Of a stretch of DNA of 64,000 nt, positions 9,502 through 17,137 are shown one piece after another. Source of the DNA: UBA4877 sp002399345 (GTDB taxonomy: Bacteria; Bacillota; Thermoanaerobacteria; Thermoanaerobacterales; UBA4877); contig DAIORT010000003.1 of NCBI GenBank assembly GCA_036752905.1, forward strand, positions 62,001 to 126,000. The letters are read 5' to 3'. The notes under the pieces were generated by a model. The model did no database searches. It saw nothing but the letters and a program-made list of their open reading frames with translations, and had not been told where the DNA came from. Numbering within the stretch: the stretch's first letter is position 1; each line of letters begins with the position of its first letter. Both the position numbers and the translations under genes were made by a program.

Positions 9502-10634
9502 CAGTTGCTCCCTCCGTTTTCTGTACGGAGTTTTTCTCCGCCGCTTAACAGATTCTGACCTTTCACTATAACCTCATCCCCTGCTTTTATACCGGAGATG
9601 ATTTCTAAATTTTTGTCATCGCTTATACCTGTTTTTACCACGTGTCTCACGGCCTTGCCATCCTTTACGGTAAATACGGTGTTAACCATGTTCTGTACCG
9701 TTACCGCCTCTTTGGGTAGCATAACCACGCCCACCCTTGCGTTATTAGGAAGCTTGACAACTACAGACATTCCGGCCTTAAACCTGCCTTCTTTATTAGC
9801 AATACGAATGCCCACGGGAAAAAGGCCCGTCTGCTGGTTGGCTACTGGGGCTATGGTATCCACCACTCCGTCCACGGCTTTATCCTCTCCCCCTACAGTC
9901 ACACTTACCTTATCGCCGGTTTTTACCTTATTCAGCAAATCTTCCGTAAGGCTCACCTCCGCCAGCATATTTGAATTATCCATTATAGTAAACGGCGGCA
10001 TTGTTGCCGCAATCATTTCTCCGGGATTTATATTCCTTGCTGCCACCACTCCGCTTATAGGTGAAGTGACGGTAGTATTTTTAAGTGCTGTTTTGGATGA
10101 ATTATATCCCTCCGCCGCCTGTGCCAGCTGTGCCTTATAAAGCTTTACCATGTCGGGCGACGCCGCCAGCTTAGCCTGCTCATACTGCTGCTGGGTCACC
10201 GCACCCTCATTGTAAAGCTGCTTATACCTGGCCATGTCCGCCTCCGCCTGCTTATATTTTTGCATATTCAGCGAATAATTAGCCTGCGCCATGTCTAAAG
10301 CAGCCTGGGCGCTTTTTATTTGGTTTTGTATATCACTGTCATCCATCTTTAAAAGAACATCCCCTGCATGTACGTTGTCACCCACATCAAAATTGACTTT
10401 CTTGACCCTTCCCTGCATCTTTGGTGCAACGTTTACTGTTTTGTTGGGCTTGAGCTTGCCTATGAGGCTGCTCATCTCGATTATATTGCCCGTAGCAGCC
10501 TTCGCCGTCGTTACAGTAACAGCCGGTTTTGGAGCAGGCCCTTGAGTCTCTTTTGCCGTATTGCCGCAACCACTCAGCAAAACAGTCATACCCAGTAATA
10601 TTGATATACCAAATGCCGTATATTTTTTTAACAC
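9501..10634 (-). CDS. RND efflux periplasmic adaptor (membrane-fusion protein), lipoprotein
   Basis: A 377-residue HlyD/AcrA-family adaptor. The lipobox LLSGCG at about 19-24 indicates a lipid-anchored Cys. Then come a biotinyl-lipoyl-like half (GKLKPNKTVNVAPKMQG), an alpha-hairpin coiled coil at about 95-165 (AQAALDMAQANYSL), the second lipoyl half with TVTSPISGVVAARNINPGE, and beta-barrel and membrane-proximal domains to the end. It bridges the pump and the TolC-like protein. It is the first gene of the efflux operon, directly behind the promoter and operator, and its stop overlaps the pump's ATG by one base. Confidence 0.93.
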   Translation of the reverse strand: MLKKYTAFGISILLGMTVLLSGCGNTAKETQGPAPKPAVTVTTAKAATGNIIEMSSLIGKLKPNKTVNVAPKMQGRVKKVNFDVGDNVHAGDVLLKMDDSDIQNQIKSAQAALDMAQANYSLNMQKYKQAEADMARYKQLYNEGAVTQQQYEQAKLAASPDMVKLYKAQLAQAAEGYNSSKTALKNTTVTSPISGVVAARNINPGEMIAATMPPFTIMDNSNMLAEVSLTEDLLNKVKTGDKVSVTVGGEDKAVDGVVDTIAPVANQQTGLFPVGIRIANKEGRFKAGMSVVVKLPNNARVGVVMLPKEAVTVQNMVNTVFTVKDGKAVRHVVKTGISDDKNLEIISGIKAGDEVIVKGQNLLSGGEKLRTENGGSN

Positions 10635-10652
10635 ATCAGTTCCCCCTGTCTT

Positions 10653-10666
10653 TGACCGAACGGTCA
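10653..10666. promoter_or_regulatory. TetR-family operator palindrome
   Basis: TGACCGAACGGTCA is a perfect 6-2-6 inverted repeat of the kind bound by TetR/AcrR regulators. It lies about 20 bases upstream of the adaptor ATG and just downstream of the predicted transcription start, a classical repression position. The neighbouring tetR is a pseudogene. Confidence 0.75.
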
Positions 10667-10676
10667 GTCTAAATCA

Positions 10677-10705
10677 AGTATAATTGCAGACCGGTAATAA
10701 ATCAA
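10677..10705 (-). promoter_or_regulatory. Promoter of the RND efflux operon
   Basis: On the minus strand TTGATT (10700-10705) and TATACT (10677-10682) are separated by exactly 17 bases. The predicted start near 10670 places the TetR-type palindrome at about +4 to +17. Confidence 0.65.
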
Positions 10706-10796
10706 CTTGCCTTTTGAATATTCATCCGCTCCCGCAAAAAGGACTCTGCAAATATGTGTCGAATATCACAGATAAGATTAAATAAATCCGTTGGAG

Positions 10797-10949
10797 ATGT
10801 GTAATATTCCCCAAGAAGAGCACGAAACAGTACGAAAAGGCATTATATACCTTATGACGAATTTCGATGTGCTTTTAAACTCAATGAAAAAAGTGGAAAA
10901 GGATTGTTTAACGTCGCTTATGCACTTTGCGGTGCTATCACAAACTTAA
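10797..10949 (+). CDS. Possible 50-residue small protein, unknown
   Basis: An ATG at 10797 opens a 50-codon frame with an amphipathic helical look (MCNIPQEEHETVRKGIIYL at the start, ending in VLSQT). GGAG directly abuts the ATG, so the ribosome site is poorly spaced. A perfect 0A-box word (TGTCGAA, 10757-10763) lies upstream. A second overlapping frame also reads like protein, so this stretch could equally be the remains of a gene. Confidence 0.28.
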   Translation: MCNIPQEEHETVRKGIIYLMTNFDVLLNSMKKVEKDCLTSLMHFAVLSQT

Positions 10950-10964
10950 GCGAGGACAAAAAGC

Positions 10965-11069
10965 ATGGATGAAAAACTCATAGGCATTTCACCGCGGTCA
11001 TCACGTAAATATGAGGTAACCGCCTGTGACGAAGAGATCATGTCCTGGGCGGAGAACCTCTCCGGCTAA
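10965..11069 (+). CDS. Possible 34-residue small protein or gene remnant, unknown
   Basis: ATG at 10965 to TAA at 11067-11069, beginning MDEKLIGISPRSSRKYEVTA. It follows the 50-residue frame by 15 bases, with a weak GCGAGGAC ribosome site. The stop codon directly abuts the stop of the convergent Rad50-like gene. It is too short to assign and may be the tail of a lost gene. The rest of 10706-11069 holds nothing else I can support. Confidence 0.25.
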   Translation: MDEKLIGISPRSSRKYEVTACDEEIMSWAENLSG

Positions 11070-11702
11070 TTAAAGCGGGGTTACCTCTGATACCTTGCTT
11101 ATGCCGTGATCTATGGATACCATATAACTTTTCCCGGCCGCCTGGGCCAGGTGCTGGTTATGGCTTACCATTATAACCTGAAAGTCTCCCTGCCCGGTAA
11201 GGTAACTCAAAAAGTTTGCCACATTGGGAGCAAACTCCTCCGATACTTGCTTAGCCGGTTCATCCAATATAAGCACGCCATGCCCTTGCATCATGGCAAT
11301 CCGTAGCGCCAGCGAAATGACGTCGACCACACCGCCGCCCCTGGCATCCTGCGGCCTGGTCTTTACAAGTTCCTGCCCACCGTATTTTGATTCCACATAA
11401 AACTCCGCCTGTGGTCCCGAGGCATAGTCCTCCAATTCTATTACAAACCTGAGGTCGTTTTCAAAGACATACTGGAGTGCCTGGGTAACCTGGTACTCCA
11501 TATCACCTTTAGTCTGTTCCCGGGCATACTGTGCAGTCATCTCCAGGAGTTTTTTCACTTCCGCCAGTAATTCCTTTTTGCCCACTATTTTCTTTAAACT
11601 TTCCTTGTACTGCTTAAGTGTACCCTCCAGCTGGTCTCTCTGTCCCTTACGCCTGTAATATATCTGTTCCAGCCGCGATATCGTTTGTCCCAACTCGTCC
11701 AT
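11070..11702 (-). CDS. Rad50/SbcC-like C-terminal ATPase half (split Rad50, subunit C)
   Basis: A 210-residue protein. Residues 1-65 are coiled coil. The rest is the C-terminal lobe of an SMC/Rad50-type ABC ATPase: a degenerate signature ARGGGVVDV (120-128) in place of LSGGE, SLALRIAMM, Walker B LILDEP (144-149), a D-loop-like stretch and an H-loop VSHN (H181). It has no Walker A, so it cannot hydrolyse ATP alone. The Walker A half is encoded two genes upstream. GGAGGGATAGTAT precedes the ATG. It is the last gene of the NurA-HerA-Mre11-Rad50 set. It should dimerise with the N-terminal half to rebuild one ATPase head. Confidence 0.85.
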   Translation of the reverse strand: MDELGQTISRLEQIYYRRKGQRDQLEGTLKQYKESLKKIVGKKELLAEVKKLLEMTAQYAREQTKGDMEYQVTQALQYVFENDLRFVIELEDYASGPQAEFYVESKYGGQELVKTRPQDARGGGVVDVISLALRIAMMQGHGVLILDEPAKQVSEEFAPNVANFLSYLTGQGDFQVIMVSHNQHLAQAAGKSYMVSIDHGISKVSEVTPL

Positions 11703-11705
11703 ATA

Positions 11706-11954
11706 CTATCCCTCCAGTACATCCCACGGTATCATTGAATTAAGCTCATCCAGTTTGGAATTAAGTTGCTCTTCCAGCTTTTGTATTTCTTCTTCCAGGT
11801 CCTCGGGGTTTACACCAAGATCTTTTATCTCTGATATCAGCTCCTCCTTTTGTCTAGTAAGCATTTCTATCTCCGTCTGGGCCTTAACCCTTTTGTTTTC
11901 CGCGTCCTTTATCGCCTTTTTGAGCGTTGATATCTCTCTTTCATAATCTTTCAT
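11706..11954 (-). CDS. Small coiled-coil protein between the two Rad50-like halves
   Basis: The start is taken at the ATG at 11954, 7 bases after AAAGGGGG; a GTG at 11972 is the longer alternative. The 82-residue product is almost entirely charged heptad repeat (ISTLKKAIKDAENKRVKAQ, LEEEIQKLEEQLNSKLDEL) with one break around GVNPEDLEEE, giving a helical hairpin. There is no ATPase motif. It begins just downstream of the end of the zinc-hook half and stops 3 bases before the C-terminal half. By position it corresponds to the part of the coiled coil missing from the two ATPase genes, so I infer that it is a third piece of the split Rad50. This is inference from position and composition only. 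Confidence 0.75.
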   Translation of the reverse strand: MKDYEREISTLKKAIKDAENKRVKAQTEIEMLTRQKEELISEIKDLGVNPEDLEEEIQKLEEQLNSKLDELNSMIPWDVLEG

Positions 11955-11968
11955 ATCCATTCCCCCTT

Positions 11969-13258
11969 TCACTTAAGCTCTTCTATAATGGACTCTGCGG
12001 TATGATCGTCTATCGGGCTTCCGCAGACCGGGCATCTTCCCAAATTCTTTAAGATTTCACTATATCTTAACAGATGTCTTTCCTTTTCATTCTGAGCTTT
12101 TTCATATTTCAACCGTACATTTTTGGCATACTTCTCCAAGTTGTTCATTTTATCGAGGCAATCTCTAAGCCGAGACAGCTTAGGTACGATCACCTGTATT
12201 TCATCTAACCGCTTGCTGCATTCCTCGCTTACCTTTAATCCCATAAGCCCAGTTTTACATTTTGCCAGAGAGGCATCTAGGTTTTTAAGCTTTGTATCGC
12301 AGTCCCTCATACGATTAAGATTGTGGCACAGAGCATCCAATCCATCAATCTCCTTGGACACCTCTTCCATGCCCCCGGTATTTTCCAGCAACGCAGCGGA
12401 TATGCCGGCTTTATGTTTAATAACTTTAAGCCGTGCATTATTCCTGCTCAATGTGACATACTTTGTGTATACTTCACTCAAGTCCGAAATTTCATTTTCC
12501 GGAAGTTCTGCAAGAGTGTTCACCAGCTGCCTGTCCTTATCTATTCGTTTTTCTATCCGAGAAAGCTTTTCTGATGATAGCCTGAGTTTGTCAAGCTTAT
12601 CTTTAAGCTGCTGAATGCCACTATATGCATCCTTTATTTCTGGAAGAATCTTCTCTAATTGGTCAAGGTCAGCGAAGTTTTCCAGCTCACCGGTTATGCG
12701 TGAGACATTCTCCTCTTTAATTCTCTCCTCGGCCGATTTCTGCTTTATCTCCAGGGACACATCCCTTATGGCCTTATCTATAATGTTGACCCCGCTTAAA
12801 TAACCTATGGTTTTAGCCTTGACCGGCTTGCTCTGTGAAAGCAGAAAAGGTCCGTCCAGCTGTTCGCTTAAGGATAGCCTTAAGGACAAATTATCGTCCA
12901 GCTTTATGGACTTTATTCCGTGGGCATCCAAGATCTCCCGGGGAACACCTCTTCCAAAGGACTCAAAGACATACTCGTTTTCTCCCTGCCTGAGTATGTA
13001 TCTGTTTTTCTTTCCCCTCTCCCTGATGATTATTGTACCATTATCCAAGGTTAGGGTGACCCTGGCACCGTCTGTACCCACTCTTATAAAGTCATCCCCC
13101 TGCGGTTCGTTAAAGAGAACCCACTTAAGCGCCCTTATTATAGCGGACTTTCCCTGATCAGAAGCACCCACGATTACAGTGAAATTATCATCAAAGTCTA
13201 TAGTAGTGTGTTCATGGGACTGGAAATTCTCCAGGGTAAGACTTTTAAACTTCTTCAT
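11969..13258 (-). CDS. Rad50/SbcC-like N-terminal ATPase half with terminal zinc hook (split Rad50, subunit N)
   Basis: The start is chosen at the ATG at 13258 (GGGAGGTGG upstream), not the longer frame from 13309. The 429-residue product opens with KKFKSLTLENFQSHEHT, the usual Rad50/RecF/SMC N-terminus. It has Walker A GASDQGKS (31-38) and a Q-loop region near 130-140 (LLSQSKP), then about 250 residues of coiled coil, and ends 17 residues after CPVCG (409-413), the zinc hook. Walker B and the signature motif are absent because the protein stops where a normal Rad50 would turn back. Those motifs are in the gene at 11070-11702. The start overlaps the end of the Mre11 gene by 14 bases. Confidence 0.88.
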   Translation of the reverse strand: MKKFKSLTLENFQSHEHTTIDFDDNFTVIVGASDQGKSAIIRALKWVLFNEPQGDDFIRVGTDGARVTLTLDNGTIIIRERGKKNRYILRQGENEYVFESFGRGVPREILDAHGIKSIKLDDNLSLRLSLSEQLDGPFLLSQSKPVKAKTIGYLSGVNIIDKAIRDVSLEIKQKSAEERIKEENVSRITGELENFADLDQLEKILPEIKDAYSGIQQLKDKLDKLRLSSEKLSRIEKRIDKDRQLVNTLAELPENEISDLSEVYTKYVTLSRNNARLKVIKHKAGISAALLENTGGMEEVSKEIDGLDALCHNLNRMRDCDTKLKNLDASLAKCKTGLMGLKVSEECSKRLDEIQVIVPKLSRLRDCLDKMNNLEKYAKNVRLKYEKAQNEKERHLLRYSEILKNLGRCPVCGSPIDDHTAESIIEELK

Positions 13259-14228
13259 TGCCGCCACCTCCCGATTCATCCGCCAGTGCAATCCTTCTGA
13301 GTGCCTCATGTTTTACATTATCGTCTATATCCTTGTTGTCGGCTATTTCATTTATTATTTCCTTTATATTGATCGGTTTTCCCATGCCTGAGGCCCTTAT
13401 CTCCCTTGCAAATTCCTCCAGCTTTTCTCTGTGCATGCGTGTTGCCTCCACCGTCGTCCTGTCCAGGACCTCCTCGCCCTTCTTAGCTACCTTGAGCCTG
13501 CGCTTTTCTATATTGATTTCCCCTGCAATGTCTATTATCACAACCTGCGGCATCCTTCTCATTTCAGAGAGATGGTTGGTTATCCTGGCCAGGCCGCCGG
13601 GATTTAAAATATATCTGCCGCCCTCGTTCACATCCTTAAAACCGGCATGATTGTGCCCGGCCAGGGTTATGTCCGCCTTCGTGTCTGACAAAGCATCTAT
13701 AGCGGTGTACCTAACCCCCTCGAACATCTTTGTGTCGGTAAGGAAACCATGAACCATGTGTATGGCTACATCCGCCTGCTTGTCATTCACTATATAACCC
13801 TCACCCGAACCGTCGTCCAGGTTGTATATGAATTCCTGCCCGGTAAGCTGTACCCGGCAGCCGCCTTCGTCCAGCATGATCTTCCTGCCGGGACGTATCA
13901 GGTTTACAATACCTATGGAGCTTAAAAAGCCTATCATTGTCCTGCCCAGAGTGTCCGGATTATGTCCGTACATGTCGTGATTTCCCGCCACCGCATATAT
14001 GGGAACATCCATATCCTTAAGATCCTTGACAAAGCGGGTGGCCACCGATATGGAGGGCATGGGGCTGTCAAAGAGATCACCGCCGCATAAGCAATAGTCT
14101 ATCCCGTCTTCCTTAATGATACCGGCAATCTCCTTTAGCTTCGCCTCCAGAGTGTCGGGAAAATTATCCTTCCTGTTGGCCGGGGAATTCCCTCTTATAT
14201 GTGGATCGGTAAAAAATAGGAACTTCAT
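13245..14228 (-). CDS. Mre11/SbcD-like DNA exonuclease (metallophosphoesterase)
   Basis: A 327-residue protein with all the Mre11-family metal motifs: D8/H10 (FTDPHIRGN), GGDLFD with D51, GNHDM with H84, H160 in HMVHGF, and GHNH at 191-194. The C-terminal 70 residues are charged and helical, where Mre11 usually carries its Rad50-binding and capping segments. Family members use two Mn ions to resect or nick DNA ends, gated by the Rad50 ATPase. Here it lies between HerA (4-base overlap) and the N-terminal Rad50 half, so it is the expected nuclease of this split complex. GAGGTGAGGGT precedes the ATG. Confidence 0.92.
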   Translation of the reverse strand: MKFLFFTDPHIRGNSPANRKDNFPDTLEAKLKEIAGIIKEDGIDYCLCGGDLFDSPMPSISVATRFVKDLKDMDVPIYAVAGNHDMYGHNPDTLGRTMIGFLSSIGIVNLIRPGRKIMLDEGGCRVQLTGQEFIYNLDDGSGEGYIVNDKQADVAIHMVHGFLTDTKMFEGVRYTAIDALSDTKADITLAGHNHAGFKDVNEGGRYILNPGGLARITNHLSEMRRMPQVVIIDIAGEINIEKRRLKVAKKGEEVLDRTTVEATRMHREKLEEFAREIRASGMGKPINIKEIINEIADNKDIDDNVKHEALRRIALADESGGGGNEEV

Positions 14229-16081
14229 ACCCTCACCTCCGTTATCATTTCGCCCAGGGGTGTCTTCTCTTTTTTGGCCTGGCCGCCGGCCACCAGTTCC
14301 TCCGCCGCTTTAAGTATATCCTCTCTCGTAACCGATATGCCGGTCTCCTCCTTGGCCCTTTCCATAACCGACCTTAGGTTGCCCAGATACACTGGTGTCT
14401 CGCTCAATACAATCTTCTTTAAAAGATTATCCTCAGTCTCATAGTCTTTCTCCAGCTCCTCGAAAGGGTTTATAGAATGAGGGCTTACCGTCTTGGCCGT
14501 CCTTATTCTCACTGCATTCGTCCTGCCAGTGATAGCGGAGGATATGAAGGCCGATCCCGAAGCCATATACGGTAGCCGGTTTGCCTCATCCGGGCTGATG
14601 TCCGTTTCTTCCTTTATGGTAGCTATATCCACCGACCTTACCGTTCTGAATATGATCTTGGTACTCAACTGGGCGGTCACCGTATCATCCAGAAGAGCGG
14701 GACGCTGGGTAGCCAGCATGAGAAACACCCCGTATTTCCTGCCTTCCTGTGCTATCTCACGCATTACGTCCTTGGAAGGAGACTGGGAAGACCGAGGTGC
14801 AAAATTATGCGCCTCGTCGGTTGCCACGACAAACGGCGGAAACTTCTCCGCTTTTTCACCTGAAAACTCACTGTCCCTGTAGTCCCTACGCCGGGTGTAG
14901 AGATTCTTTATGAGATAGGAAGCAAACACCGTCAACACCCACAGTGAAGACCCCCTTATAATACATGTCTTCCTGCGGTTTATTGCCTTAAGTATCGGCT
15001 GTATATTAAACCGGAACATGTTTTCCCTTGCCACATTATTAAGCCGCCAGAGTATAGCCTTTACGGTTCCGGAATAAGGCACGGCATTACCGTAAGCGTC
15101 AAGAAGTCCCAGGTATCCGGCATACTTCCCGTGGTCTTCCGTATCATCCTTCATATTGCGAAATATCCTGTCCTTGCCTATGTCCAAGGCGTCGGCCAGG
15201 TCTATAAGCCTATCCCTGAATGTGGTGAAGGTATCCCTATTCTTATAGAGTGTACGAGCCGCATTCTCCATGGATTCCGAAATGCTGCCCCCCGAAGCCC
15301 TAAGGATATTTATAAGATCCTCCTGGGTGAGCTCCGTGAAGTCGATTCCAATATCCTTTCCTGCAGTGAAGATCTCATAGCAGTCGCTGAAGTCCTCCGC
15401 AAAATCATCGGGTATCCCCTGCATGGGATCATCAAACTCCATCTCAAAATGAGGGTCAAAAACCACGGTGGGTATTTTCTTTTTCATCAGTTCCTCCAAT
15501 ATCACCCTGAGACCGAAGGACTTGCCTGAACCCGAACCCCCGAATATGCCAATGTGCGGATACTCACTCATGGCCTTGTAATCAAATATAAATGGCACCC
15601 CATTTTGCGGTAGTATTCCCCTGTCCTTTTCATAGAGATATGCAATATTCTTAAGCTCCGCCGGCATACCCTCCGAGACCTCTTCCGTACCCATAATGGT
15701 GCCCAGGGTAAGACCTTCTGAGGGATTTTTCTTCACCAAAAGCTCCCTTATTTCTTCAAATTCCGGTAATCTTACACTGCTTCCTACCTCCACCGGGGAG
15801 GTCAGCATATCCAGTATCCTTACCTTGGCCATGTGAATGGACTCGTCCTCTATGGAAAAGCCCACCTGCCTCATAAAATCCAGGGTATCCTTGTCAACAA
15901 AACCGCTTCTCTCACCTGCCATGGGTATGTATCTGTTAAAGGAAGCCGTTCCCACAACCTCTCCCTTTATATCACCGTGTTTGTTATCCTCAACGATCAG
16001 CAGCTCATTTACATTAAATCTCCTGTCCTTGGATGCCACATACACCAATTGTTCCGTCGTTGAACCCACCAACTGCATCAT
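14225..16081 (-). CDS. HerA-type hexameric DNA translocase/helicase
   Basis: A 618-residue FtsK/HerA-family ATPase. The N-terminal 100 residues look like the HAS barrel found in HerA (QLVYVASKDRRFNVNELLIV). The core has Walker A GGSGSGKS (181-188), Walker B with DEAH (422-425), the sensor ATQRP (457-461), and a later Arg-rich segment suited to an arginine finger. In archaea HerA works with NurA and Mre11-Rad50 to make 3' single-stranded tails at DNA breaks. Gene neighbours here are exactly those partners. It overlaps both flanking genes by 4 bases. A HerA role in anti-phage defence is an alternative, but the Mre11-Rad50 neighbours favour end resection. Confidence 0.92.
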   Translation of the reverse strand: MMQLVGSTTEQLVYVASKDRRFNVNELLIVEDNKHGDIKGEVVGTASFNRYIPMAGERSGFVDKDTLDFMRQVGFSIEDESIHMAKVRILDMLTSPVEVGSSVRLPEFEEIRELLVKKNPSEGLTLGTIMGTEEVSEGMPAELKNIAYLYEKDRGILPQNGVPFIFDYKAMSEYPHIGIFGGSGSGKSFGLRVILEELMKKKIPTVVFDPHFEMEFDDPMQGIPDDFAEDFSDCYEIFTAGKDIGIDFTELTQEDLINILRASGGSISESMENAARTLYKNRDTFTTFRDRLIDLADALDIGKDRIFRNMKDDTEDHGKYAGYLGLLDAYGNAVPYSGTVKAILWRLNNVARENMFRFNIQPILKAINRRKTCIIRGSSLWVLTVFASYLIKNLYTRRRDYRDSEFSGEKAEKFPPFVVATDEAHNFAPRSSQSPSKDVMREIAQEGRKYGVFLMLATQRPALLDDTVTAQLSTKIIFRTVRSVDIATIKEETDISPDEANRLPYMASGSAFISSAITGRTNAVRIRTAKTVSPHSINPFEELEKDYETEDNLLKKIVLSETPVYLGNLRSVMERAKEETGISVTREDILKAAEELVAGGQAKKEKTPLGEMITEVRV

Positions 16082-17025
16082 AACATAACCCTCCTGTCTC
16101 TCTGGGGTCGGAAAAGCCCTTCCTTTATATCGCTGTCCAAAAAGGAGTCCACCATCACTTTAACTTCTTCGGAGTTTATCTTAGCTTCACCATCCACTAT
16201 ATCCAATATAAGCGGTATGCCGCGGCTTGATGCCGGTGTAAGTGACATAAGAAAATTCACCGTATCCAGAGCGGACTCCCTGTCCTCCTCCAAAAAGTCG
16301 TATGCAACAGGATTAGGATGAAGACAAGGTCGGGCAAAGGCCGTATACAACCCCTTCTTAAACTGTGCGTTACCCTTAAGCTTTAATATCTCATAGGGCT
16401 CAAGTGCACCAAAGAGCAGCTCTCTGTCATCCTCCACTGGAAAACCAAAGCTGCCCCTAAGCCGCCGCGCCATATCAAAGGTACCTATCTCCTCGATGAC
16501 GCCCACACTGACTATTCCTTTTTCTCTGCAAAGCCGTATGTAACTATCAAACACGTCTTTCGCCTTTTCTAAGTATCTTAAAAAGCCGCCGTCGAAGATC
16601 ACAAGAGAGGGTGAAAATTGTCTTATGCCTTCTATGGCCACCTCGACCTCCATCTCCGCCATTTTCCTGTCCCTTATTTCTTTCATTGCTTCCTCATTGT
16701 CATCATCTTCGTTATAGCTATCCATATCAAGTATAGGCGTATATATATCACTTAACGAAATCCGCCTGTTACCGGCAGAAAAAAGAGACAGCGATCTGAA
16801 AAAATTAATTATATAAGGAAATGATGATCCGTATGAATTGAGTGAACCATCCACGGCAAGAACTGTTTTTATCCAGTCAGGCTTTTGTTTGCGGCTCTTC
16901 TTTATAATGTCACCCAGTTTATCCTCAATGGCCGCCCTCACGTCACCGGGCGATGCACCGGTATCCCTTTTTTCCCGCAACACACTGTTTACCTTCTTTA
17001 GGCTTTCTTTAAGGTCGCTTTCCAT
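16078..17025 (-). CDS. nurA: NurA-domain nuclease
   Basis: A 315-residue protein with the NurA pattern: VLAVDGS (D59 binding metal) at the start of an RNase-H-like fold, an acidic stretch at 104-125, VIFDGG (D145), SVGVIEEI near 173-180, and a late Asp near LDIVDGEAK. NurA is a Mn-dependent 5'-3' exonuclease and endonuclease that docks on HerA. This is the first gene of the six-gene set. Its ATG lies about 110 bases downstream of the S41 protease terminator. The overlap with HerA implies equimolar co-expression. NurA is common in archaea and patchy in bacteria. Confidence 0.9.
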   Translation of the reverse strand: MESDLKESLKKVNSVLREKRDTGASPGDVRAAIEDKLGDIIKKSRKQKPDWIKTVLAVDGSLNSYGSSFPYIINFFRSLSLFSAGNRRISLSDIYTPILDMDSYNEDDDNEEAMKEIRDRKMAEMEVEVAIEGIRQFSPSLVIFDGGFLRYLEKAKDVFDSYIRLCREKGIVSVGVIEEIGTFDMARRLRGSFGFPVEDDRELLFGALEPYEILKLKGNAQFKKGLYTAFARPCLHPNPVAYDFLEEDRESALDTVNFLMSLTPASSRGIPLILDIVDGEAKINSEEVKVMVDSFLDSDIKEGLFRPQRDRRVML

Positions 17026-17111
17026 AAATCATCACACCTTATAAAAGTTATTCTAATACAGATTATATCACAAGCTGCTAAAGCTGTAGGACAATATGCC
17101 ATAAAATTAAA

Positions 17112-17129
17112 TCACCCAGCAAAGGGTGA
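17112..17129 (-). terminator. Terminator after the S41 protease gene
   Basis: On the minus strand TCACCC and GGGTGA pair around a 6-base loop and are followed by TTTAATTTTA. This separates the protease gene from the NurA-HerA set. Confidence 0.75.
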
Positions 17130-17137
17130 CATTAATC

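Noticed and set aside
10757..10763. Spo0A box controlling the small frames
   Set aside because: TGTCGAA is a perfect 0A-box word, but seven bases occur often by chance in 64 kb and no second box is adjacent. Not listed as a site.
11070..17025. HerA-based anti-phage defence island
   Set aside because: HerA defence systems pair with effector nucleases or Sir2 domains. Here the partners are Mre11 and Rad50 halves, and there are no mobile-element or defence genes around. DNA-end processing is the simpler reading, though defence is not excluded.
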